DNA of 64,000 nucleotides from Antrihabitans stalagmiti (lineage in GTDB: Bacteria > Actinomycetota > Actinomycetes > Mycobacteriales > Mycobacteriaceae): the NCBI RefSeq assembly GCF_016482825.1, contig NZ_JAEMNV010000012.1:124001-188000 (forward strand), in the 5' to 3' direction. Position 1 is the first letter of the stretch. Every line of letters starts with the position of its first letter. Both the position numbers and the translations under genes were made by a program. Under the pieces are notes generated by a model. The model saw only the letters and a list, made by a program, of their open reading frames with translations. It did no database searches and was not told the DNA's origin. Below are positions 51,861-59,929 of the stretch, piece by piece.

Positions 51861-53725
51861 CCGACGCGCGATTGGTGCAGCGGGCAAAAGGGCTGCTTGC
51901 CGTGTTCAACGAAGCGGGTGTGCTGGAGGCCGCCGATGTTCACGTTGCGGCACGCTTGCAGAAGCTCAGCGGCGAGAACTCCGAAAACGTCTTGTTGGCT
52001 GCGGCATTCGCGGTCCGAGCGGTCCGGATGGGCTCGGTATGTGTGGAGATCGAGCGACTGCGCGAAGTGAGTGTCGACGCAGCGGAAACCGATCTCGATG
52101 CTTTGCCCTGGCCGCAGGCCGCGGAACTGTCGGCCGAACTGCGCCGCAGTCCGTTGGTGCTCGGGCGCGCGGACAGTCCATTGCGACCGCTACGTCTTGT
52201 CGACACCGACGACGGTGAGCTGCTCTATCTGGATCGGTACTTCCGGCAGGAGCAGACGATCAGGCAGGTGTTGGATGAACGGTCGCAACGTATTCCGGCA
52301 TTCGACGATGTTGCGCTCGAAGCAGGTCTGCGAGAGTTCTTCGTCGATGCCGAGGATGCGACCCGACCTTCCGTAGCGCCAGACAGGCAGCGCATCGCGG
52401 CGGCATTGGCAGTCGCGCAGTGGACGACGGTGATCGCTGGCGGACCGGGCACCGGCAAAACCCATGCGGTGGCTCGAATTCTGGCGTTGCTGTTCGCGCA
52501 GCACGGCCCGGGTCTGCGAGTCGGATTGGCTGCGCCGACCGGCAAAGCCGCTGCCCAACTGGAAGAATCGGTGAACGCGCAGGCCGAGGTTCTCGGTCTA
52601 CCGCCGGGCCTCACCGCTATGACGCTGCACAGGTTGCTCGGCTGGAAACCCGGTAGCGCCAGCCGCTTTCGGCACGGTGCGACCAACAAACTCCCCTACG
52701 ACGTGATCGTGGTCGACGAGACGTCGATGGTGTCGCTGACGATGATGTGTCGGCTACTCGAAGCTGTTCGCCCCGACGCACGACTGCTGCTTGTGGGTGA
52801 TCCGGATCAGCTCACGTCCGTCGACGCAGGGGCTGTGCTCGCGGACCTGGTTGCCAGACCTGTTGCAGCAGTTGCTAATCCGGTATTCGACCAACTCGTC
52901 GGCGCAGACTTGGCTGCAGCGGACGATCCGCTCGAGGCGGCGCTGAGCCCAGCGGAGCGGCACCGACTTGCTGGTGGCGTCGTCCGGCTCAGTCGCGGTC
53001 GACGGTTCGGCGGCGCCATTGCCGAGCTCGCCGTCGCGATCAGGCAGGGCCGCGAGGACGCCGTGCTCGAGCTGTTGCACAGCGGAGTACCGGAAATCTC
53101 CTTTGCTGCACCGGACGAGCTCGACGGTCTGCGGACCGATCTGGTCGACGCGGCAGCCGCGGTGACCACTGCTGCGCTGGACGGGGATGCGATCGGTGCG
53201 CTCGAAGCTATCAAGGCGCACAGGTTGCTCTGTGCTCACCACGACGGTCCGTACGGCGTAACCCATTGGGCGCGACAAGCATTGGATTGGGTTGGTGCCG
53301 CAAACGGTCGGCCGATCGACCCGACCCGATGGCATGCGGGGCAGCCGCTGCTCGTCACCGCAAACGATCATGAGGCGCGCATCTACAACGGTGATACCGG
53401 CGTCATCGTCGCGGACGGTCCGGACAATCTGATGGCGGCGTTTCAACGCGGCCAGGATGCGATCCTCCTGCACCCGACACGTCTGCCGGCCTTCCAGACC
53501 GTCTATGCGATGACGATTCACAAAAGCCAGGGCAGCCAGTACGACACCGTGTCCGTCCTGCTACCTGCCGAGGCATCGGCCCTGCTGACGCGCGAACTGT
53601 TGTACACGGCAGTCACGCGCGCTCGAAGTCACGTCCGAGTCATCGGCACCGAGGAGTCGGTACTCGCCGGCGTCCGTCGCCAAGTCCTGAGGGCAAGCGG
53701 GTTGCGCAGGGTGTTCACGAACTGA
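51857..53725 (+). CDS. recD: Exodeoxyribonuclease V subunit alpha (RecD helicase)
   Basis: 622 residues from ATG 51857, overlapping recB by four bases. SF1B helicase motifs: GGPGTGKTHAVARIL (Walker A), VVDETSMVSLTMM (Walker B), LVGDPDQLTSVDAGAVLADL, TIHKSQGSQYDTV and LLYTAVTRARSHVRVIG. It is the 5'-3' motor. The 3' end overlaps a possible small antisense gene (53629-53883). Confidence 0.94.
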   Translation: MTDARLVQRAKGLLAVFNEAGVLEAADVHVAARLQKLSGENSENVLLAAAFAVRAVRMGSVCVEIERLREVSVDAAETDLDALPWPQAAELSAELRRSPLVLGRADSPLRPLRLVDTDDGELLYLDRYFRQEQTIRQVLDERSQRIPAFDDVALEAGLREFFVDAEDATRPSVAPDRQRIAAALAVAQWTTVIAGGPGTGKTHAVARILALLFAQHGPGLRVGLAAPTGKAAAQLEESVNAQAEVLGLPPGLTAMTLHRLLGWKPGSASRFRHGATNKLPYDVIVVDETSMVSLTMMCRLLEAVRPDARLLLVGDPDQLTSVDAGAVLADLVARPVAAVANPVFDQLVGADLAAADDPLEAALSPAERHRLAGGVVRLSRGRRFGGAIAELAVAIRQGREDAVLELLHSGVPEISFAAPDELDGLRTDLVDAAAAVTTAALDGDAIGALEAIKAHRLLCAHHDGPYGVTHWARQALDWVGAANGRPIDPTRWHAGQPLLVTANDHEARIYNGDTGVIVADGPDNLMAAFQRGQDAILLHPTRLPAFQTVYAMTIHKSQGSQYDTVSVLLPAEASALLTRELLYTAVTRARSHVRVIGTEESVLAGVRRQVLRASGLRRVFTN

Positions 53726-53883
53726 CGCGACCGCACTTCGACCCGTCTGCCTTCGGTGGTACCGGGAACTACCTGACGCAGGCCGAGGCAGAGCAGGCTG
53801 CCAAGGAGCAGAATCAACGCTGCGCCGGCGATCCTCCCGTTCGATCGGCCGTTCCCGGTCGCGACCGGAAGCGCGGAGGCCAT
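53629..53883 (-). CDS. Possible small single-helix membrane protein
   Basis: 84 residues, MASALPVATGNGRSNGRIAGAALILLLGSLLCLGL then a basic C terminus. The first half lies in the gap after recD and shows a good membrane helix with G/C-rich third codon positions. The last 97 bases are antisense to the end of recD. The start has only a weak ribosome binding site. It could be a real small protein or a chance frame. Confidence 0.3.
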   Translation of the reverse strand: MASALPVATGNGRSNGRIAGAALILLLGSLLCLGLRQVVPGTTEGRRVEVRSRQFVNTLRNPLALRTWRRTPASTDSSVPMTRT

Positions 53884-53917
53884 TTCCGGCGGAGATCCCG
53901 CTCCGCAAGCTACGTGA

Positions 53918-54373
53918 TTACGTGGTCTTCGGCTTGCGGCGCCCGAAGCGGGCGCCGCGAGGCTGGCCGGGTCGCGCGTCGAGTTCGGCTGCCAGCGCGT
54001 TTCCTAGTGCCAGAGCCGTGGTGAAGGACATCGTCGCTGCCCGGTCGACAAGCGTCGTGTTGTGGCTCTCGCCGATCGCAGTGAAGACAGGCACAGCGCA
54101 GCTTTGTACTGCCCTGGCCAGCTCTTCGCTGTCGAACGGTCGCAACGACAACCAGTCGCCCCCGCCACGAACGATAAGCACGAGTTGGGTGCTCTCGGCA
54201 TCAACCGCGGTCAACGCCGCTACCAGGCTGGCAATGGCGTCGGATCCGCTGACGACAATGCCGTCAGGTTGCTCGAGGGTGAGGTTCTTTCGAGCGATGA
54301 CCGGCCCGACAGCAGCGACCACGTCGGCGCGGGCGGACGAGTGCGCCGAGCTCAAGAGCGTGACAGTCGACAT
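53918..54373 (-). CDS. Exonuclease VII large subunit-like catalytic-domain fragment (3' part of split gene)
   Basis: 151 residues from ATG 54373. It carries the XseA core motifs VLIVRGGGDWLSLRPFDSEELARAVQSCAVPVFTAIGESHNTTLVDRAA, where family members have RGGG and AIGHExDxTLxD. The OB-fold and the long C-terminal coiled coil of XseA are missing. Eleven residues upstream of the ATG remain in frame (ending APWPRP) and belong to the conserved domain edge, but a TAA at 54407-54409 then cuts the frame from the OB-fold part upstream. Either this is half of a broken gene or it is translated separately. Confidence 0.6.
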   Translation of the reverse strand: MSTVTLLSSAHSSARADVVAAVGPVIARKNLTLEQPDGIVVSGSDAIASLVAALTAVDAESTQLVLIVRGGGDWLSLRPFDSEELARAVQSCAVPVFTAIGESHNTTLVDRAATMSFTTALALGNALAAELDARPGQPRGARFGRRKPKTT

Positions 54374-54406
54374 CGGCCGCGGCCACGGCGCGGCATCGAA
54401 GTCGCG

Positions 54407-54814
54407 TTAGTGGATGTCGCTGCCGAGCAGTCTGTCCGGATTGCCGCGCGAGGTGAGTAGGCCTTCCACAGCAAACCGCAGCCCTCGCGCCCACGCGCCG
54501 AGCTCGCCGGTCGGCCTGACCTCCGTGGCGCTCAGGTAGACATTGGAATCTTCGTGTTCGGAGCGCAAGACGCCGGAGACCGTCGCGGCGGACCCGACAG
54601 TCAGCACTTCGGGAAGCCCGACGCCTTCGATGAAGCTGTCACGCTCCGGCGCTATGTCGCGCCCGATCCGCACGTCGACGACGGGCGGGTAGTCGGGATG
54701 GTCGACGGCGAAGTCGAACCGGTAGCCCCCCTTGTACGGGTAGGCGGTGACACATTCGCCGTAGATGGTGACGAGGCTGGCATGCAGATACTCGCGGTCG
54801 GGTTGAAAGTCCAC
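54407..54814 (-). CDS. OB-fold N-terminal part of an XseA-like gene (5' part of split gene)
   Basis: 135 residues, MDFQPDREYLHASLVTIYGE to LLTSRGNPDRLLGSDIH. The pattern of strands (VTIYGECVTAYPYKGG, VVDVRIGRDI, TVGSAATVSGVLRSE, VYLSATEVRPTG) followed by LRFAVEGLLT resembles the OB-fold plus linker of exonuclease VII large subunits, where the linker runs into the catalytic domain. That domain follows in the same frame after one TAA codon. It is probably the 5' half of one original gene of about 298 codons. It is divergent from dps. Confidence 0.6.
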   Translation of the reverse strand: MDFQPDREYLHASLVTIYGECVTAYPYKGGYRFDFAVDHPDYPPVVDVRIGRDIAPERDSFIEGVGLPEVLTVGSAATVSGVLRSEHEDSNVYLSATEVRPTGELGAWARGLRFAVEGLLTSRGNPDRLLGSDIH

Positions 54815-54970
54815 GTCCAGCCCCCTTTCGCGGTGTCTGTATCGACAAGTACACCGGCTGTGGAGCGCTCGCGCAAAACGACCGTGAGACGAAACACTGC
54901 GGACCGGAGGAGTAGTTCGGCGCGACCGTGGGTAACCGGTTGGTAGTCAATCGAAGGAGATAGGAAAGTT

Positions 54971-55510
54971 ATGGCCAAGTTCACGTTGCCAGGTCTGTCC
55001 GCAGAGCAGGGCGCAGAGGTCGCGGCAGTCCTGCAGGAACGACTGAGCGCATACAACGACCTGCACCTCACGCTGAAGCACATCCACTGGAACGTGGTCG
55101 GTCCGAACTTCATCGGAGTCCACGAGATGATCGACCCGCAGGTCGAACTCGTTCGCGGATTTGCAGACTCGGTTGCCGAGCGCATCGCCGCTCTCGGCGG
55201 ATCGCCGAAGGGCACCCCGGGAGCGATCATCTCCGACCGCACCTGGGACGACTACTCGGTCGGCCGCGACAGCGCGCAGGCGCACCTCGCCGCGCTGGAT
55301 CTGGTCTACATCGGAGTCATCACCGACGGCCGCAAGGCTATTGCCAAGGTCGGCGACGTCGACCCGATCACCGAGGACATGCTGATCGGCCAGACCGGCG
55401 ATCTCGAGCAGTTCCAGTGGTTCGTCCGCGCACATCTCGAAAACTCGGGTGGCTCGTTGATTCACGAAAACGGACACACCGAGAAGGAAGCCGCAAGCCA
55501 AGCTCGCTGA
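54971..55510 (+). CDS. dps: Dps family DNA-protecting ferritin
   Basis: 179 residues; GAAGGAGA precedes the ATG. The ferroxidase region of Dps is visible (HLTLKHIHWNVVGPNFIGVHEMIDPQ and FADSVAERIAALGGSPKGTPGAI) and the four-helix bundle is complete, with a short C-terminal tail (HTEKEAASQAR). Dps 12-mers store iron using hydrogen peroxide and coat DNA in stationary phase. It stands alone, divergent from the split XseA-like gene. Confidence 0.94.
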   Translation: MAKFTLPGLSAEQGAEVAAVLQERLSAYNDLHLTLKHIHWNVVGPNFIGVHEMIDPQVELVRGFADSVAERIAALGGSPKGTPGAIISDRTWDDYSVGRDSAQAHLAALDLVYIGVITDGRKAIAKVGDVDPITEDMLIGQTGDLEQFQWFVRAHLENSGGSLIHENGHTEKEAASQAR

Positions 55511-55646
55511 TTCGGCCCTCAGGAGGTCGGCACACGGGAAGTTGCCAGCATCGTGCCAGCCGACCTCCACCTTCCGAGCGTCAGATGGGATGTGGCTTCG
55601 CCGTCGGGGCGTCGTCACATTCGAGATACGCCGGAAGGAATCGAAG

Positions 55647-55961
55647 ATGATCGAGAAAGTCACGAAGCACCGCAGGGTCTTGGCCAAGGTCGCGATTACC
55701 GGAGCGCTCGTTGCTGTTCCGATGACGGCCTTGGCCGTACCTGCCATGGCGGACCCGCTCCCCGGTACCACCCAAGCCGATCGCGACTGGAATCACGACC
55801 GTGACGGGGACTCCCATCGCCACGACCGCGATGGGCGCGATCAGTGGCAGAACCCAGGGCAATGGCAGAACCCAGGGCAATGGCAGCAGCAGGCACCACA
55901 ATCGGGGTTGCCGTCGTGGCTGAGCGCATTGATTCCGAGCGGACTGTTCGGGAGCAGCTAA
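55647..55961 (+). CDS. Small secreted Gln/Trp-repeat protein
   Basis: 104 residues from ATG 55647, with GGAAGGAA upstream. A Sec signal peptide (KVAITGALVAVPMTALAVPAMA, cleavage after AMA) leads to an Asp/His/Arg-rich stretch (DWNHDRDGDSHRHDRDGRD), then a duplicated QWQNPG unit, and a hydrophobic C terminus (LPSWLSALIPSGLFGSS). I recognise no family. The C terminus could be membrane- or wall-associated. An inverted repeat (CCCATCGC at 55813, GCGATGGG at 55828) lies in the coding sequence. Confidence 0.75.
   Translation: MIEKVTKHRRVLAKVAITGALVAVPMTALAVPAMADPLPGTTQADRDWNHDRDGDSHRHDRDGRDQWQNPGQWQNPGQWQQQAPQSGLPSWLSALIPSGLFGSS
55845..55886 (+). repeat. 18-bp in-frame tandem repeat within the secreted protein gene
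   Basis: The unit TGGCAGAACCCAGGGCAA occurs at 55845-55862 and 55863-55880, followed by a partial copy TGGCAG. It encodes the repeated WQNPGQ. The exact base identity suggests recent duplication by slippage. Confidence 0.9.
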
Positions 55962-56046
55962 CTGTCCTCCTGCATCGCACGCTCCACTATCGACCGCCGT
56001 GCGCGGGAAACCGCGTCTGCGGCCGGTGAGTGGAGTGGCAGCAGCG

Positions 56047-58362
56047 TCAGCCGATCGAGGTCAGCTGTGATCCGAACTGTGTCTCCCGACGGCTCATCCA
56101 CAGGGTGAGCTCTTCGGCGGGCAGTGGCGGACTGTGATGGTAGCCCTGGGTGATGTCGCAGCCGTATTGCCGCAGTGCCTCGAGCGTCTCCGCGTTCTCC
56201 ACGCCCTCGGCAACCAGTAGTGCGCCGAGGCTGTGTGCCAGCGCCGCCGTCGACCGGACGATCGCGATGGATCGCTCGGACGGCAGCCGGGTCACGAACA
56301 CCTTGTCCAGCTTCAGCTCGTTCACCGCAAGGTCCTGCAGGTGGGCAAGCGACGAACAGCCGGTGCCGTAGTCGTCGATCGATAGTCCGACGCCGAGATC
56401 CTGCAGGGATTCGACGACATGACGCGCTCGGACGGAGTCCGTCATGAGCACGTTCTCCGTGATCTCCAACGTCAGGGACGCGGCAGGCACGTCGTAGGTG
56501 GTGAGCAGCCGGTCGATGTCGGTCACGAGCGCGACGTCCATCAGATTGGTGATGGACAGGTTCACGGCCACCCCGATCGGCGACCCCGCGTCTCGCCAGC
56601 GACGAGCCTGCCGAAGAGCGAGTTCGAGCACGATCGTGGTGAGCGGTCGCATCAAACCCGCCTGCTCTGCATGCACCAGAAACTCCTCCGGTAACAGCAG
56701 GCCACGCGTCGGATGCTTCCACCGAACGAGTGCCTCGACACTGCAAACCGTGCCGTCGTTCGTGTCCACCTTCGGCTGATAGTGACAGGTCAGCTGACCG
56801 GCGGTGATGGCGGTGCGTAATTCCTCGATCGTTCTTGCTCGGTCGAGGATGTGGGCGTCCTGCTCGGCGTCGTATACGACGATCGACGACTGTGTGCTCT
56901 TTGCGCGATACATAGCGACGTCTGCGCGCTGGAGTAGTTCGTCGGGTCGATCGCAGTGCTCCGGGCAAAGCGCGATACCGATGCTGGCAGCCACGTGGAC
57001 CGTGATTTCCTCCAGATCGAACGGTGCCCGTAGCGCGTCTATCAGCCGTTCTGCCAATGCGTGCGCGGTTCCGGTGTCGGCGCCGGCCGGCAGCACCACA
57101 GCAAATTCGTCGCCGCCGAGTCTGGCAAGCAATTCGCCCGATCGCACCGATCGTGAGAGTCGATCGGCGACTTGGACGAGCAGGCGATCTCCGACGTGGT
57201 GGCCGAGAGAGTCGTTGATTTCCTTGAATCGGTCGAGGTCCATCAGCAGCAATCCCGGTCCAGCCATGGGCGTGGGGCCGGATTGCAGCACGTGTGCGAA
57301 GGAGTAGGTCGACAGCGCGGTTGTGACGGCACGACGATTCGCGAGTGTTGTCAGTTCGTCGGTTCGTGCCTGCTGGTGGCTGTCGGCCAAGGCGCTGATC
57401 TGGTTGAAGGACATGACCAACCGGCCGGCAACCGCGACGATGGTGAACGCGGACAGCAGCACTGCGAGCAGCGGGATCGGCAGCGTGTGGTCGAGGACGA
57501 GGAGACCGGCTGCCGTCACGGTGCAGACCAGGGGCGGAATCAAGATGGCGAGTCGCGGGAGCGATCGATCGGTTCGGGCAACAGGTTTCATCCAGCTTGC
57601 CGCGGCGATCAGTACGAATGCTGCGGGCCAGCCTGCGTCCGGCAGGTACCCCTCGGTGAAGGTGCCGTCGCCGGCCCTCAACAGATAGTGGATGTCGGCC
57701 AGTGCGTACAGCGCGAGTCCGGTAACGAGCAGTGCCCAGCGCGGATCCGATCGCCAGCCAACCGCTGTCAGCGAGCCGACAGCGAGGACCAGCAGCAGCA
57801 AATCGCCTGCGGGATAGGCTAATCCGACAAGGAACGCCGTCTGGGATCCACCTATGGACGCACTGATCGGACCGAACGCTATCGCTGCGACGACGGCGGC
57901 GAGGGTCAGTCCCGCTGTGCATCCGTCGAGCCAGATCGCGGCGGGTAGCCCGGGCCGGCGCACGCGCAGCAGGACGACGAGACCTGCATAGACGAGCGGG
58001 TAGAACGCCAGGTAGGCGGGGTCGGCGATCGATGGGGAGTGGCCGTCCGGAACCAGCACCGCGAACAGCACATCGCCTATCCCCGCGCTGGCCATGCCTG
58101 CTCCGATCAGCAACCATGCCGACCGTTCCGCTCGGACATAGATCCCGCGTGCGGCGACGAGAGCCGCAGCACCGAGCGTCAGTGCATCGAAGAGCCAGTT
58201 GTCCAACAACACGATGCGGCCTTCGTGGGACCGCAACACTGTGGACAGGGTGAAAACAGCAAGGCTGAGGAGAAGAACGACGAACAGGATCCGGACTGGG
58301 CGAGGCACGGTCGTAATGTGGGAACGAATGTCGGAGCGCGCGCCGGGTCTCGATTCGCTCAC
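56047..58362 (-). CDS. Membrane-bound diguanylate cyclase/phosphodiesterase (GGDEF-EAL)
   Basis: 771 residues. About eight to ten membrane helices fill residues 22-315. The GGDEF domain has RLGGDEF (416-420); the site upstream that is often RxxD (product inhibition) reads RSGE here. The EAL domain begins at VEALVRWKHPTRG (543) and keeps NLSITNLMDV, LEITENVL, IDDYGTGCSSL, ELKLDKVFV and EGVENAETL, so it is probably an active phosphodiesterase; the cyclase may also be active. The protein controls cyclic di-GMP at the membrane. A same-strand frame of similar length overlapping it is a compositional shadow. Confidence 0.92.
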   Translation of the reverse strand: MSESRPGARSDIRSHITTVPRPVRILFVVLLLSLAVFTLSTVLRSHEGRIVLLDNWLFDALTLGAAALVAARGIYVRAERSAWLLIGAGMASAGIGDVLFAVLVPDGHSPSIADPAYLAFYPLVYAGLVVLLRVRRPGLPAAIWLDGCTAGLTLAAVVAAIAFGPISASIGGSQTAFLVGLAYPAGDLLLLVLAVGSLTAVGWRSDPRWALLVTGLALYALADIHYLLRAGDGTFTEGYLPDAGWPAAFVLIAAASWMKPVARTDRSLPRLAILIPPLVCTVTAAGLLVLDHTLPIPLLAVLLSAFTIVAVAGRLVMSFNQISALADSHQQARTDELTTLANRRAVTTALSTYSFAHVLQSGPTPMAGPGLLLMDLDRFKEINDSLGHHVGDRLLVQVADRLSRSVRSGELLARLGGDEFAVVLPAGADTGTAHALAERLIDALRAPFDLEEITVHVAASIGIALCPEHCDRPDELLQRADVAMYRAKSTQSSIVVYDAEQDAHILDRARTIEELRTAITAGQLTCHYQPKVDTNDGTVCSVEALVRWKHPTRGLLLPEEFLVHAEQAGLMRPLTTIVLELALRQARRWRDAGSPIGVAVNLSITNLMDVALVTDIDRLLTTYDVPAASLTLEITENVLMTDSVRARHVVESLQDLGVGLSIDDYGTGCSSLAHLQDLAVNELKLDKVFVTRLPSERSIAIVRSTAALAHSLGALLVAEGVENAETLEALRQYGCDITQGYHHSPPLPAEELTLWMSRRETQFGSQLTSIG

Positions 58363-58564
58363 GAACTTTCTCCCTCGACGAACCGCTCAGACACATGTCC
58401 CAAAAGGCGGAAAGACCGGATCCCGAGTCCGGTCTGTTACATATATCAAAACACGTCGTAAGCCTAGTTTGAAGAGGCTTTTCATACTTTGGGTATTTTT
58501 TCTTCTAGAACCATTCGCGGTTCCTTCCAGACCCTTTGCGGACCCTGGCAAACTTCCGGCTCAC
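58363..58564. other. AT-rich intergenic region
   Basis: 202 bases between the MarR gene end and the GGDEF-EAL start, rich in A and T around 58440-58510. A small hairpin (AAGCCT at 58460, AGGCTT at 58475) is followed by T-rich sequence on the forward strand. The promoter of the GGDEF-EAL gene must lie here. Confidence 0.5.
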
Positions 58565-59059
58565 CTACTTATCCTGCCGCGCGGCACTACCCGGCAGCGT
58601 TCGCAGAAGTGCGTCGCACACGCGGCCGAGGTCGCTTGTCGTCTCGTCGTCGAGTCCGGAAAACACCAGCGATCGGACCAGCTCGACATGACCCGGTGCG
58701 GCACGCACGAGTTCGGCACGGCCGTTCTCGGTCAAGACAGCGAGCATGGCCCGGGAATCGGTCGGGCACGGTTCGCGACGAACCCAGCCCCGCTTCTCCA
58801 TGCGTGTCACCACGTGCGAGATGCGGGAACGCGAAGCATGGGATCTCGCGGCCAGCCAACTGAGCCGGATGGAATTGTGCGGTGCGTCGTCGAGTTCGAC
58901 GAGAACGCTGTACTCGAAGTGCGACATACCGGAGTCTCGTTGTAGCTGGGCCTCCAGTGCCGCGGGGAGCGTGATCATCACGTTGGCCAGTTTGCGCCAG
59001 GCGACTTGTTGATCGGCCGTCAACCACTGCGGATCGTCCATGCAGTCGAGTGTACGCAT
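58565..59059 (-). CDS. MarR-family transcriptional regulator
   Basis: 164 residues. Winged-helix region: SHFEYSVLVELDDAPHNSIRLSWLAARSHASRSRISHVVTRMEKRGWVRREPCPTDSRAMLAVLTENGRAEL. ATG 59059 lies 3 bases from the operator, so the mRNA may be leaderless; an ATG at 59041 is an alternative. It is divergent from the dioxygenase gene and a 10-bp-arm inverted repeat covers both promoters, so it likely represses itself and the dioxygenase gene. Confidence 0.9.
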   Translation of the reverse strand: MRTLDCMDDPQWLTADQQVAWRKLANVMITLPAALEAQLQRDSGMSHFEYSVLVELDDAPHNSIRLSWLAARSHASRSRISHVVTRMEKRGWVRREPCPTDSRAMLAVLTENGRAELVRAAPGHVELVRSLVFSGLDDETTSDLGRVCDALLRTLPGSAARQDK

Positions 59060-59062
59060 TTT

Positions 59063-59103
59063 GTTGACGCTTAAACTAAAAATGCTATGATTGAAGCGTC
59101 AAC
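59063..59103. promoter_or_regulatory. Back-to-back promoters within a MarR operator palindrome
   Basis: Arms GTTGACGCTT (59063-59072) and AAGCGTCAAC (59094-59103) are perfect. Each arm carries a -35 box TTGACG. Forward: TTGACG 59064-59069, 16 bases, TATGAT 59086-59091. Reverse: TTGACG, 16 bases, TTTAGT. One bound repressor would block both. Confidence 0.82.
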
Positions 59104-59128
59104 TACAGGCAGCTTCGAAAGGAATTCG

Positions 59129-59929
59129 ATGACCGCCAACGCGGTACGTATGCCAGCGGCATTCATCGGTCATGGAAACCCGATGAACGCGCTCGAGCGC
59201 AACAAGTACACGTTGGCCTGGCGCACTTTCGGCGAATCGATTCCGCGCCCCCGCGCAATCCTTGTCGTTTCGGCTCACTGGTACACCAATGCGACCGCGG
59301 TAACCGCAATGCCGAAACCTCGAACGATCCACGACTTCTACGGCTTTCCTCAGCCGCTGTTCGATGTCGAATACCCCGCTCCCGGCCTGCCCGAGCTTGC
59401 TACCGAAGTCGCCGACCTCGTCTCTCCGACCTGGGTCGGCCGCGACCTGGACAGCTGGGGCATCGATCACGGCACCTGGTCGGTGCTCGTGCACGCATTT
59501 CCGGATGCGTCCATACCGGTCGTGCAGCTCTCCCTGAATGCGTTCAAGGATTTCGATCATCACCTCGAACTGGGCAGAAAGCTCTCGGCCCTACGGGACT
59601 CCGGAGTCCTGATCGTCGGCAGCGGCAACGTCGTCCACAACCTGCGCGCAGTCGACTTCGCCAAACCGGAGGCAGGCTTCGACTGGGCCTACCGTTTCGA
59701 CGATGCCGCACGAGAAGTGTTGCAAGCCAACCCGACCGAGGTCGCCGCTCTCGACAGTCACGCAGATTTTCGCAATGCCGTACCGACGCCGGACCACTAT
59801 CTGCCGCTGCTCTACATAGCCGGCCTGGCCGACACCGAACCCCTCGACCTACTCGTCGACGGCCACGCCGCCGGGTCGATTTCGATGGCGTCCTACACCC
59901 TTGGGATGCCGACCCAGGTTCAGGCCTGA
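59129..59929 (+). CDS. 4,5-DOPA extradiol dioxygenase family protein (YgiD-like)
   Basis: 266 residues from ATG 59129 with GAAAGGA upstream. It has the class III extradiol/LigB-like signatures FIGHGNPMNAL (His15), VVSAHWYTNATAVTA (His50), TIHDFYGFP, WGIDHGTWSVLVHAFP, VVHNLRAV and the late TPDHYLPLLYIAGL. Members bind zinc or iron and open catechol rings; YgiD forms betalamic acid-type products from DOPA. It is the likely target of the divergent MarR regulator, perhaps sensing an aromatic compound. Its end overlaps the SRPBCC gene by 10 bases. Confidence 0.9.
   Translation: MTANAVRMPAAFIGHGNPMNALERNKYTLAWRTFGESIPRPRAILVVSAHWYTNATAVTAMPKPRTIHDFYGFPQPLFDVEYPAPGLPELATEVADLVSPTWVGRDLDSWGIDHGTWSVLVHAFPDASIPVVQLSLNAFKDFDHHLELGRKLSALRDSGVLIVGSGNVVHNLRAVDFAKPEAGFDWAYRFDDAAREVLQANPTEVAALDSHADFRNAVPTPDHYLPLLYIAGLADTEPLDLLVDGHAAGSISMASYTLGMPTQVQA

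Noticed and set aside
55958-58396. An 812-codon same-strand frame overlapping the GGDEF-EAL gene
   Set aside because: Its translation is Arg/Pro-rich with no domain, while the overlapping frame has intact GGDEF and EAL motifs. It is a high-GC shadow.
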